Positions 28,701 to 39,982 of a stretch of DNA of 64,000 nucleotides are shown piece after piece. Below the pieces are notes generated by a model. The model worked only from the letters and a program-made list of their open reading frames with translations, was not told the origin of the DNA and did no database searches. Positions within the stretch are counted from its first letter, which is position 1. Each line of letters begins with the position of its first letter. Where the stretch lies: contig NC_026655.2 in NCBI RefSeq assembly GCF_000004075.3, positions 31,543,489 to 31,607,488 of the forward strand. The letters run 5' to 3'. The position numbers were made by a program, and so were the translations under genes. This stretch comes from Cucumis sativus. Taxonomy: Eukaryota > Streptophyta > Magnoliopsida > Cucurbitales > Cucurbitaceae.

Positions 28701-31390
28701 ATACCACAAGAACATCTTCCTTCCAAATTTAGTGGGCTAGCCACATCCTATTGGAATGACCAATGATACCTTCAGTCATTGACCATGACAAAATTTGAAA
28801 GAGTTTAGGATGAGAGGAATCCAGTTAAACCAACTGTAAGGCCATTGGTATACCAATTCACACTAACATATATTCAATTGAAACAAAACCCTAAATCGCA
28901 GGATAAGGTACAAATAAATGCGGAGATCTGAAACTTTCCTGAAACCAACCCTTAACGAACCAGAAAAATAGATCAAGAAGTTGCTACACATAATCCAGAT
29001 GACCCTTAATCAACCGTTACAACCCAATCAAAGCCAGTTCCATGAGAAGAATCTCATCCCTTGCCCCTTGGATGAAAATCTAGACAATAAAAAGTTCCAT
29101 CTTTAAGTTCTGCAGAGAGCCAAGGTCAAGCACCTTTAAGTTTTAGAGCCTATACCAATAGTCTCTAGAAGGCAGGACCAACACCTCTTTAGCTTATTAT
29201 TCGATCATCTCCTATTTCATGAGAGAAAGCCCTCACCTCACCATGATTTGATTATGATTGGTATTATAACACATCTTACTCCAACCATGCCCGACACCAT
29301 AAAATCCCAAAATGGAAACGGTAGATATGATAGCTCTCCACTCAGCAACCCAGAATTTCTTGCACAAGTTATAACCCCAAAATTAAATTGTCTTTACATG
29401 GAAAAAAGAGCAATTCCCAAAATCATGATCTGAGACCGCACTTACCCAATGCCCTCCTCAAGATCTAATTTCTTGCAGGCGGCAACACAGCTGTAAGAGA
29501 ATAGAAAATTTTATTCCCAGAACAAAAGTTTGGAAGTAGATCGAGATTCTTGGCAAACAAAAGAAAATGAGGATAAAAAATAAAAGGAAACAACGAGATC
29601 ACAGATGAACCAAAATAAAATTCTAGCTATCAATGAACCAGAATACCACAACATTTTTTATAAGTACAAAATGAACCAAAAACGGCTGTGTAAAAACTCT
29701 AGCTACCAGCACATTGCATCCTAACCTAGGATTTGATAGATCAAACGAAAACATCAAATTACATGCACATTTTGATATTTAAAAATGAATTAAACTAAGT
29801 TTGCACAAGATAAGATTACAAAAAAAATTGCTAGAGATTTAATAAAAATACTCAAATATCATCTGCATATAACCAATACATCCTCTCCAACATGTTTTTG
29901 TTTTAATATATCAAAACAAAAAAGGGCTTCACGTCTAATTGACTGAAATTCTGAGAGTCTCTCATGGCAGGATAGGCATTCCCATAACGCATGATTGTTG
30001 AACTCACCAAACATCATCATAAGTTGGCTTGTATTAATGGTGAAAACCATCAATTACAATAATCTACCAATTTGAAGAAAAAAATTATTAGATAGCTTTC
30101 TTCATGAAAGACACCAAAACGTCATCCTCTTGTCAATAGTGGATGGATGTTTGTCTATAAACCTATCAACCCAAGGGTGCCCCACAAGTTCCTTGCAGAA
30201 CCTTTCAATTGTGGTAAGGATGCAAGAAGGACCAGGGAGAAGAGAACTAATACAGATCAGAGTCAAAATTGCAGTATCTTGGCCTGGCAAAATTCTACTG
30301 TAGAATCCAACTAAAAACATGAACATCCATGTGACCATTCATGAGAAAAAACCAATAATAGTATTAAGTGCAAGGAACTTTGGGGGTATTATATTACTAC
30401 TGAGATTTCTTCTATAGTCTATCCTGAAAGGGAGAGTGACTATTGTTTTCTTTATTTTTTTAGGGACATATCTAAGCGCTCCTATGAAACTAAAGCATAT
30501 CGCCGCACAATTTAAACAGAACTAAAAAATTGGGATTGAGCTAACACAAAATTTATGGTCGATTATGATTTCAAGACAAGGATCCTAGGAAAGGAAATTG
30601 TAACCATGTCGTGACATAAATTAAAATATATATACGTATGTACCTAGCATCTTTACAACTCCTCCTATGAAATAATATTAGTATAGCATATAAATTCAGT
30701 CTAAGGCTCAATAGTCAGAACCATCTTTTTTTAATAAGCAAGAGAGATTCTATGGCTAAATATCAATGGAGTCCTTTTTTCTGCCTAGAAAGGAGCGCAA
30801 GAGGCCCTCTAACTGCAAAAGGTAAGGATTCTTGATAGCTATATTAAATCCATTACAGCGACGGACCACAATTTCATGGTATAAACGTCACTCACCCTAT
30901 AAAAATTACCTCTTTGATAATTTTTTAAAAATCTCCAACGTTTCAGGTCGGTTTTCGTCTCTAAATTGTAAATTGAAATGAACTTTCTATCATTGAAAAT
31001 AAGTTACCCACCAAAAGAAACACATACAAATCCAACCAAAGGTCGCAACCGATTAATTTCAACGCAGTGACAAGTTTTCCAGAACAAAAAAATATATAAA
31101 TCATTAAGCAGAGCAACAATTTATTCAATAATAATTCGAAAAGCGACCAAAAACAAAGGTGTACGATAGAATAACAACGAACCCAAATCATCTGAATATC
31201 GATCCAATCGAGAATATTGTGGAGGGTCACGGGGAACCTCACCGGCCTCGTAATCGGTTCCACGACCAACGCGGCCGCCACTGGTTCCACCGACTCCGCC
31301 ACCACCTCCGTCACTATTGGAAGGGCGGACAACAAGGCTGCTCAATAACGGCTGGTGGTGAGTGGTAGAATCTTTATCCCTGGAACCCAT
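25762..31390 (-). CDS. RanBP2-type zinc-finger, RG/RS-rich nuclear RNA-binding protein
   Basis: Probable RNA-binding protein; RanBP2/ZRANB2-type fingers recognise single-stranded RNA with GGU. Three exons, right to left: 31183-31390, 27590-27887, 25762-26413; 1158 nt, 385 residues, phases joining. The start MGSRDKDSTTHHQP is followed by a glycine-rich stretch. One finger lies at about residues 160-185: DWYCSDPLC across the exon 2/3 junction, then NLNFARREFC and NNC, giving C-x4-C-x10-C-x2-C with the diagnostic Trp and Asn. The finger's codons are split by intron 2. The C-terminal 200 residues are rich in Arg with Pro, Ser, Gly and Asp, including RDRSRSPIRGPIRSP, like splicing-related proteins. 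Intron 1 is long (3.3 kb) and intron 2 carries two mobile-element relics. It resembles Arabidopsis At1g67325 from memory; the cellular role is not established. Confidence 0.85.
26779..27070 (-). mobile_element. Non-coding element copy A (RanBP2 gene, intron 2)
   Basis: Its reverse complement matches 43750-44030 in an intron of the neighbouring transporter gene. Shared blocks include a ttgtxtgccaaacaca-like phrase, an aaaacagttttaaaaaa phrase, a ttaaaaaatgaattgag-like phrase and an AT block around tataattattattttata. It is AT-rich with no coding capacity, so it looks like a MITE-type or other short dispersed element. Ends are not defined. Confidence 0.55.
27169..27335 (+). mobile_element. Possible short solo LTR (RanBP2 gene, intron 2)
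   Basis: The segment starts TGTTGG and ends CCAACA, an inverted TG..CA border as in Copia or TRIM LTRs. Internally it has a typical U3/R/U5 look (tattattccctctttgtattc and a run of gattattagaaaataa). The five bases on either side (aaatt and catta) do not match, so no target-site duplication supports it. Confidence 0.35.
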
Positions 31391-31505
31391 TATTCGGCGT
31401 TGTTTGGTTAATCCTTCTGCCTGCTACGATGAGCAGCGACGAAAATGGTAGGTCCTAAGTGTGAACGCCGATCAATCGGTTGAAAAAGGTGGGGTGTATA
31501 TTCAT

Positions 31506-31514
31506 AAACCCTAA
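31506..31514 (+). promoter_or_regulatory. Telo-box upstream of the RanBP2-type gene
   Basis: AAACCCTAA lies 116 bp upstream of the start codon at 31390. Telo-boxes are common near transcription starts of plant translation and RNA-processing genes. Seen directly; function inferred. Confidence 0.4.
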
Positions 31515-32458
31515 ATTCTAGATGTGAGGAATTCAGCATGAGAAATTACGTAAAAGGGTACGTCTCCTTCGCTAGGAAGTACGCCTCCGCTGGCCGTTTT
31601 CGGTAAAATATGAAATAGGAAAATATACCTTTTAATTTAGTCCTTAATTTTTGGGATATTTGTTTGAGAAGTTTACCATTTCACCCTCTTCTTCAAGAGG
31701 TTGTTTCAATTTAGAGGAATTAAAATTTAAAAAAAACTATTGCACTAATTGTACTTAGAAAGTCATTTAAATAAAGACACAATGACCGAAAAACATTAAT
31801 TAAATTATCATTTTTATCGATATTGATTTGAAGTCCATAATAAGATGTTCATATGATAGAAGATCATCAAAGTATCATAAGTTGCGATGTTAAATAGATA
31901 AAAAAAAATCAACCATTTCAATTCCAAAACAAGAAAGTTCATCTAAAAGAAACATAAGTTCAATGATTACTTTCCTTTATGCCTAACTCGAGCGAAGATC
32001 AAATGATGGTGTATTCTAGTCTACAGTTTCTATCAATCCTTTCGAAAAATTTCTCCTCAACAATGCATCAATCCATATACCTCCTATTGTTGTGTTTACG
32101 ACTTTTCTTAATGGTTCTGATTCTGCAGCTCTACTTCGATCATTTTCTTCTCTAATTCTTCTATACTTGTGTCGAACTATTAAAAGGCAATAACTAATTT
32201 ACTTAGTATAATTTTTAAATTTGATCAAGTGCATCACAAACTAATCATTACGGTTTAATTATTCGAACTAACATGTTGTAGGATGATTTGTGTTTACTTC
32301 AGATTAGTATTAATCATGTCTAACTTTCTTTTTACCTTTTTCTTTGATATTATTTGTTATGTATGATTCGATGGATAAATTTTACACACTTCGTATTTTG
32401 GTTTTTCAATGATTGAATCCTATCGGTAAGTAAATTAAAAACATTTTACTAGCTATAC

Positions 32459-32540
32459 TTATTAACAAGTTTTATCATACAATTTAAAAACAAGATACTT
32501 TATTAACAAGTTTTATCATAAGATTTAAAAACAAGATAAT
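32459..32540. repeat. 41-bp tandem duplication
   Basis: Bases 32459-32499 and 32500-32540 align with three mismatches; the unit starts ttattaacaagttttatcat. Confidence 0.9.
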
Positions 32541-33659
32541 TTTCTTACCCTCACAATAGAGCTTGTTGTTGGTTGTTTAGACAAACTTATATATATCTCC
32601 TCCTACTTATTACATTGTCAATTACATCATTTGGATCTTCAACATGCTATCACGTCATAAACATATCATATATTATTTATTGCTTTATTTAAAAAGGATT
32701 GGGTTGTGTTTCGTTAACTCGTAGCTTGTGTTTCTACCTCCTCCCATCTTTGATTCAGATTGTTCTTGTATTCCTTGGATTGTCTGCTTCCTGGGTTATT
32801 AGATTAGGAACTGCGTTGTGTATTTCCTTCATTTTCTTCATCTTTCATTGCTTTAAATTTGTCCCACCTCACAAGATGTCTCAACACCTGGATTGTCTTC
32901 ATCTTCTTCTATAATACTATAAGTGTTCTTTTGAAGTTAGAAGCGGCCTCTTTAGAATTATAAAGGTATTAATCTGTAACAAATCACATAATTACACTAT
33001 ATGATTATACTACACACCATAAATTCTTCACTGTCATCTACTTGATTCACCATCACATTCATTTTGTCCATTACTTTTTCCATTTGTTGTTTCACTAAGT
33101 CTTGGTTCCTCCTTGGAAACTGTTTATTTTCTTTCAGCTAACCATGTTCCATTGTGTTGTTTGTTCTCTGTATGAACATAGATATTCCATTAATAGGTTG
33201 AAATATTGAATTGCCTTTTTTCAAAGAATAACTTCTCTTCACTACTTAAAAGTTTGGATTGTTTCAGATTGATTTTTTTAGTTTTTTTTCACGTTACCTC
33301 TAAAACTTTCAATTGGTGGTTGCTTCTTGCATTCATTGTGGTCATCTTTTCTTTTGTGCCTTTTAATTATGCAAAAAATAAAGTATTTTTAAATTGATTT
33401 AGGTATTATGTTTTTTTATCCTAACAAAATAGTCAATTACTTTATGTTTTTTTAAGATAAAATTGCCTCAAATCTGTATATATTTTATTAAATAAATAAC
33501 ATTATATTATCTACTATAAATTAAGTATCTCCCATAAAGAGGATGAAAATAGTGAAGATAACAAATTATTATCTAATATAAATATAAATTGTTGAGAATG
33601 AATTTTTTCTTCAAATATTGTATGTTGAACCGAGAGCTGGTCTTTAAATGTTAAAGATG

Positions 33660-33990
33660 GAATGTTTTGATTTAAAGATTTAGTAGCTTGAAGATGGAAT
33701 TTTGGTAACTTTGTTACGAAGATGTAAGGTTATGGATGAAGTTTCATCTTCAAACTACTGAAACTTGAAGATGAAACTTACATTTGAAAATGAAACTTGA
33801 AGATGAAGTTTCAGTAGCTTGAAGATGAAACTTACATTTGAAAATGGGATGTAAGAGTTTGAAAATGCAAGGTTATAGATCGTTAGCTAAAAGAAAAAAC
33901 AATATTTGAAAGATGGAACGGTGAATTCAGCTTGAAGATGGAAGATGAAGATTAAAAGGTTTTCGTGCTTGAAGATGAAGGGTTTGTATG
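33660..33990. repeat. Cluster of direct and inverted repeats around 'ttgaagatgaaac'
   Basis: A 29-bp stretch is perfectly repeated at 33764-33792 and 33818-33846. GTTTCATCTTCAA (33741-33753) and its exact inverse TTGAAGATGAAAC (33765-33777) form a hairpin with an 11-nt loop. The core 'cttgaagatg' recurs several more times to about 33980. No coding frame runs through. Confidence 0.8.
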
Positions 33991-34939
33991 AGTTGTTTCA
34001 ATATTATCTTGGTTAGTGTAATTGATTAGACTCTAACGTCCATTTTATTAAAGTGTAATTATATATTATTTCAGTTGTAGAAAGTAGTTGACATGCTATA
34101 GTATTTAGGGGTATGATAGACTTTTGCTAATTTTTATTTATTTTATTTTTGATTTATTTTTCCATTTTTTCAATATAAAATTAGGTTTGGCATTTTTCCG
34201 AATGAAAACTTGAAATTGTTATTCTTCTATTTAATTTGGAAAAAAAAAAGATCGGTTATATTTCATTAGTGCATTCGTACGGTTATAACTATTATTGTTA
34301 TTGTTTCAGTTGAAAAATTATCAATTTGATAATCAACTGCTATCATTATAGGTAAAGGTAATGATTACTGTTGAACAATAAATTTTAGTCAATTTACATA
34401 TCGTCATGTCATCACAGTAAAAATTGTAATAATTATATAATTTGATGGAGTTTAGTTAATTAAGTTTTTTCACATCCGACCTAATTCTAACTTAGAAAAA
34501 AAATTGGGCCAAAAAAAATAATAGGCACAAACCCAAGTCCAACAAGCAAATGGGTCTAAGCCCACCTAAAACACATGAAAATTCTTTATAAACATAGACA
34601 TTGCCATTCATTTGGAGATCTTTGACTGAAAGAAAGAATTGAAGATTCAAACTTCTAAAACTTCTAAAGACATGAAAGTTCTTATCAACCCTGAGATCAC
34701 TATATTCTAAAAGATTGAAAACTTGGAAGATTAAACCTTCCTTGAATTCTAGAATATTCAAAGTCAAATTGACTTGCAACCACAACTTCCTAAATTTCAA
34801 GAAACAAGAAGTTATATGTAGTTTAATTTGTATTCAAAATGAAACATCAAATGGGTAAATATTAGAGATTGTATCAACTACATTATAAATCAATATACAA
34901 ACACTACAAGAAATTGAAACAATTGCGATGCAAAAAACA

Positions 34940-35345
34940 ACGTCGATGAAAGGTGCGTCGCCATTGATCACATTTCACCGACACACGCAATGTTACGTTG
35001 AGAAAAGTGGAAATTGTAACGAAAAATTTACAATTTCCCTGACATATGGCAAGGAGTACGTCGGAAAAAGTTTAAATATTGATTTTTCATTTAAACTTTT
35101 TCCAACGTCGAGTGGAGTGACGTCGCAAAAAGTTTAATAATAATTTGTTTAAACTTTCTCCGATGTGCAACTTGCCACACGTCGAGAAAAATGTCCGTAT
35201 TGAAGTGACAATGGTCACCTTTTCCCGACATGTGGCAGGGGACACGTCGGGAAAAGTTTAAATAATGTTATTTAAACTTTTCCCGACGTGTGCACTACAT
35301 ACGTTGATGAAAGGTAACTTCCTTAATGTTTTCAAAGACGTCGAG
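34940..35345. repeat. Left subterminal palindrome array of the CACTA region
   Basis: Successive imperfect palindromes carry an AAAGTTTAAA stem flanked by cgacg. The strongest is at 35242-35291: two 24-base arms, exact inverses, around a 2-base spacer. Another pair of 15-base perfect arms is at 35063-35077 and 35089-35103. In CACTA elements subterminal repeats are binding sites of the TNPA-type protein. Confidence 0.85.
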
Positions 35346-37708
35346 GAAAGTCCACACTATTTATTCTCCTTTCAACATAAAACATAATGCAAAACGAAAA
35401 TAACCCCAAAAAAACGACCGAGAGAGAGGAAAAGAAGGAGAGTTGTGCTCTCGTTGCCATCCATCTTGATAAATGTGGTCTAGTATTTATGTTTGTAAAT
35501 GTTACAATTTTACTTTCTTAAGTTTTGTTTTACTTTAGACACTAAATTTTAATGTTTGCACTTTTAACCTTGAACTTTCGAGTAAAGATTATGTTTTATT
35601 ATTAGTGTCAATATTTATTAATTAAAGTAAGAGAATTAAAAAGAGAGTTTTTTTTAAAAAAAACGAAAAGAAAATTGACAAATTGTTTATACTCTATATA
35701 AAAAAATCACTAAAAGATAAAATTTATTACATTTATGCGTAAATATTTTGCCTATTTTTCTATTTTTGACAATTTTTCTAAAAGAATTATAATTAATTAA
35801 GTTTTATTTTCAACCACTCTTAAAAAATAGAGAAATTGAAAAAATAGAACATTTCATAAATTATTTAACCTTCGTTGAAAAATCAAATGTAATAAGTGTA
35901 AATAGTTTGTCAATTGTTTTATTTAAAAAAAGCTCTTAAAAAATAAATTCACTTACTAACTAATTTAAATTAATTAATAGGTATTAATGTTAATGCAAAA
36001 AAGTGAGCATTTGATGAAAAACCAGGACTAAAAGTGATAGTTTTCAATGGTAAAATTGTAACATTTTCAAGATTTTCAATACTTAAATATCGATGGTAAA
36101 ATTGTACTATTTTTAAATTCGAAGACTAAATTGAAATCAAACTCAAAATTTAAAAATTAAATTTGTAACATTTTAAAATTTATGGACTTTGTACAACGAT
36201 AAAAAATTTATTTATCCATAAATTTTTTTTTACTTAAATTTGGTTAAATGATAGAAAACCCGATTGAAATTTGTATTTTTGTGTCAATAATATCTTTAAC
36301 TTTGAAAAAAAAGTTCAAACGAGTTTTGTGGTTAATTTTAGATTAATTTTTCATAAATATAACCATTAGTCAAAATATTTACGATTCGGATAACAAAATG
36401 AAAAGAACCCACTAAGCTCGTCATTTTTTTCTAAAATATTACAGATTTATTATTCCTTTTCAATCGTCTTTTTTCTCTTTCATTTTTTTTCTCCATCGTC
36501 TTTCTTCTCTTCTTTCTTCTTATGCTATTTTTTTTGGAGTAACTTCAACTTCTCCCATTTATTATTATTACTATTTTTATTTTGTTTAATATATTTTTAA
36601 TATCATATTTGGTTAATATATGAGTTTTTTTAAAAAAATTGAAAATTGAAAAAAAAGATATGTATAATTTTGATTAAGAAAGAATTAAATTAAATTAAAA
36701 AATGACTTTAATAAGAAAAATTGAAGATGGAAGATTGTGATATTTAAATATATATATATAAAGAAAAAAATATATTAATTTAATAAAGAAATATATTTTT
36801 AGAATTTTAATGTTTAATATATATATTATATTATATGTGGGTATGTATATATAAATAATGAGAAAAAAGTAAAATGTGTGGGATCCACGTATATAAATAA
36901 TGAAAAAATAAAAAATATGGGGTCCACTGAATGGGGTCCGGTACACGACTTCCATACAGTCATCCACTCAACCTATTTTTGACATAGGTTTCAAAATTTA
37001 CATTATTTTAATAAAAAGTTTCATCTTGTTCAATATATTTCTTTAAAAAAAAGCTCAACTTAGAATTAAAGTTACTTAATTTGTTTTTCTATTTTTATTT
37101 TTATTAAGACCAATTTTTTTGTTAAATTTATTTTAAATATAATAATATTATTAATGTAACTCATATGTATTATGTGTTATTTTATCTCTTTCGGATCTAT
37201 TATTTTATTAGGCTCATTAGTAAAAAGATAATACTCCAATTAAATACCATGATAGGTGATATCTATAGAAGTCTAAGGTTGATCCTCTCCTCATTCAAGT
37301 AGTTCACTCTTCCCCATTAAGAAACTTAATTGAGGTCGGGTGAGAGAAACACAATTCCTTAGAAGACATTCATAGATCAAAGTATGTGATTCTCTAATTA
37401 AGTTTAACCGGCGAAGATCATGTAGTTCAAAGATCTTGACATGTATTGTTTTATACCATGTTAATGTTATAGTTTTATTGTGTAATCACAAGAATAAAAC
37501 TTAAATTTTATCATTTTTTTACTTAATTTAGCTTCAATTGTTTGGGTTTAATTTGAAGTTATCTAAGAATTGAAAAATCCTTCAAATCCATCAAATCCTT
37601 TCAATTTATTTCAAATAAAATGGACTTTAATTCCATTTCAATATTCTCATAAATGGATTTTACTTTCAATTGAAATTTCAAGTCGAAAAGTGTCGTCAAG
37701 TTTTGATT

Positions 37709-38335
37709 TACTACAAGAAATCAAAGGATTTCCAACGTCGTGAAAGACATTAAGAAACACAACGTCAACACTGCACAACAAACTAATCCTGACGCATACT
37801 AAGACGTATCGGTTTAAGGGAGCAGGACCGACATCTTAATTCAACATGTCAGGATTGCTCTGTTATTTTGATTTTTTTATATTTATCATCAAGTTATCTT
37901 TGACGTCCAAGGAAAGAACTTCGGGAAAAGATAAAATAAGAATTTTATTGTTAAACATTCCTCGACGCCATGGATAGAAACGTCGGGGAACATTGGAATA
38001 ATTATTTAATTGTTCACTTTCCCCGACGCCATGGAGGATAAAACGTCGGCGAAAGGTTGAAATAAATATGTGACCATTTAACTGTCCCCGACGTAGTGGA
38101 GGAAGATATCGAGCAAAATTTAAATGTTCAACTTTTTCCGATGTTTGCGCATAAACATCAGGAAAGGTTGAAACCTCTTCTGGCGTCGACGTTGACCACA
38201 TTGAGGGATTAAATAATAAATTTTAATGTGTAGTTTTTCCCGACGCCCTTAATGAAACGTCGGTCTTGGTTTGCATTGACACTGACATGTCACTTTGTGG
38301 CATCAAGGAACGTCGTATTTCCCAACGTTTTTGAG
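37709..38335. repeat. Second subterminal array with CACTA-like left end
   Basis: It begins tactacaagaaatc, then shows repeated motifs such as ccccgacgcc, acgtcggg and gacgtcg in both orientations up to about 38330. The following 38380-38540 (CTCT/TCGTC-rich, ending in a caaggtttgttc donor-like site) resembles the transcribed leader of the transposase gene. Confidence 0.6.
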
Positions 38336-39200
38336 TTGTGGTGAGAATTCTCAACAATATTTGTTATGTGTTCACAAAACACACAACAAAAGCAAAAGAG
38401 AGAGAGGCTGAGAGAGAGCTCACGTCGTCTTCCGTTCAACGTCCATCGTTCGTCTCATCATCGTCAAAGTTCTTTGTCGCCCACCGTACGTCCTCTCTCA
38501 TCGCCCACCGCCACCGCTCTCAATCAAGGTTTGTTCTTTTTTTTTTTTTTTTGAAATTAGGAAAATGAATGTATATATTATATAATGTATGTTTTTAGGA
38601 TTTAGATTAAAATGTATGTTATGTATTAGAAAAATATATATGTGTAATGTGTATTGGTATTATGTATTGATACAATGTATGTATTCGAATTTAATTTCAA
38701 ATTTTGAGTTATTTTTAGATTTTACTATTGAATTTGAATTGATTTTACCATTTAGATTTTAGTATTGAATTTGAATGTGTTGAGATTTATAGGAGTTATA
38801 TTGAATTGGGATGTGTTTATTAAATTTAAGATTGAATTTGATATGTAATTTGAATTTGAATTTGAATATTTGCAAATGTTAGGTAGCTTTTAATTAAAAG
38901 ATTGACGTAACATGTGGTTGATTTATTTTATATCTATCTCGCAGTTATGGTAGTCTAGTTTTTTATGTCAAAATTAGTTTATAATCTATTAGTAGTGTGG
39001 GGGTTCTTAGGTAGCTTTTAATTAAGCATGTTGAAATTGTTAGATATGTTGGCAGTATTAGGTAGATTTAAACTTAACTTTAGTAAAAGTTGGGTGGATT
39101 GGACATATTAATTGAGTAAGCTTGAGTAAGTTGGAGCAATTGAAAGGAGAGATAATATAAGACTAATCAAACATATATTTATGTTTTAAGGCTTTTAACG

Positions 39201-39760
39201 ATGGACAAAAGTTGGATGAAACTTAAGAATAGTTTTTGGTTGAGTACAAAGAATGAATGTCCTAATTTTTAGAGTTTGCAAAGTATCATGTGAATGATTA
39301 CAGACGAATAAAGTGTCCATGCAAGATATGTATAAACTCAAATTGGGGCTCATTAAAAGGTGTGAAGCGACATTTATTAACCAGTGGAATATGCTCCTAC
39401 TATATAGATTAGATGTATCATAGATAACTCATGAACTTACGTAGAGGTATAGAAAGAATATTTGATGAAGGATCTAGCAGTAGTAGTCATTTTCCTGAAA
39501 AAAAAATGAAATGTTGGTATAGTTCATGATCTACAAGTTCCAAATTGAACACGTAGAAGAAACGGAAGAACGTTTGGCTAATGAAATGTCGTTTAATAGT
39601 GGAGTAGATATAGAACAAGAAACAACAAACATATTTCAGGACTTATTAAATGAAGCACGTAGTGAATTATATCCCAGTTGTTCTAAAATTTTCTCTCTTA
39701 ATTTTTTGGTTAAGATGACACATGTAAAGGTTTTGAACGGTTGGAGTAACAAAGTCCTTT
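39201..39760 (+). pseudogene. TNP2-type CACTA transposase, N-terminal relic
   Basis: It starts with an MDKSWMKL-like opening. After a frame change and stops it shows FLEFAKYHVNDYRRIKCPCK, then ICINSNWGSLKGVKRHLLTS and an ICSYYID block, the transposase-associated zinc-binding region that precedes TNP2 transposases. It then continues as EMSFNSGVDIEQETTNIFQD and LLNEARSELYP. Several in-frame stops and at least one frameshift break it. The catalytic core is missing: the sequence passes straight into the right subterminal repeats, so this is an internally deleted copy. Confidence 0.7.
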
Positions 39761-39982
39761 GACATGTAAAGGTTTTGAGCGATGCCTCTACGTCCCTGAT
39801 GCCATAACGTCGTCGGCACAATGAACGCCGAGGAAAGGACAGTCACAATGCATCTCCACATTAAGTTAGGAATGATTATCCCGACATGAATTTTCCAACG
39901 TCCTTCCCAATGTCGAAGAAAATGTCAAAAAAACTTATTCCGACGCGTCTCTGCATCAAGAAACACCCAACTTATTATAGTG

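Larger units (their letters stand above)
31515..34901. other. AT-rich intergenic with local repeats
   Basis: No gene is recognised. Open frames here are short and T-rich. The stretch contains a 41-bp tandem duplication at 32459-32540 and a patch of direct and inverted repeats at 33660-33990. Confidence 0.5.
34902..39982 (+). mobile_element. CACTA (En/Spm) transposon region, decayed
   Basis: The left border starts CACTACAAGAAAT at 34902, the classic CACTA terminal motif. The right border at 39971-39982 reads CACTATAATAAG on the minus strand. Just inside the ends, and again at 37709-38330, are many copies of cgacg/cgtcg in palindromic repeats, as in CACTA subterminal regions. A second left-end-like motif (tactacaagaaat) at 37709 suggests two nested or adjacent elements: a fragment from 34902 and a fuller one from 37709 to 39982. 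A broken TNP2-type transposase N-terminus lies at 39201-39760. Bases flanking the ends do not give a matching 3-bp duplication. The element is non-autonomous. Confidence 0.65.

Noticed and set aside
38338..38568. Open frame rich in Ser, Arg and His
   Set aside because: It lies in the leader region of the CACTA transposase and ends in a T run. It resembles no protein family and fits a 5' UTR better.
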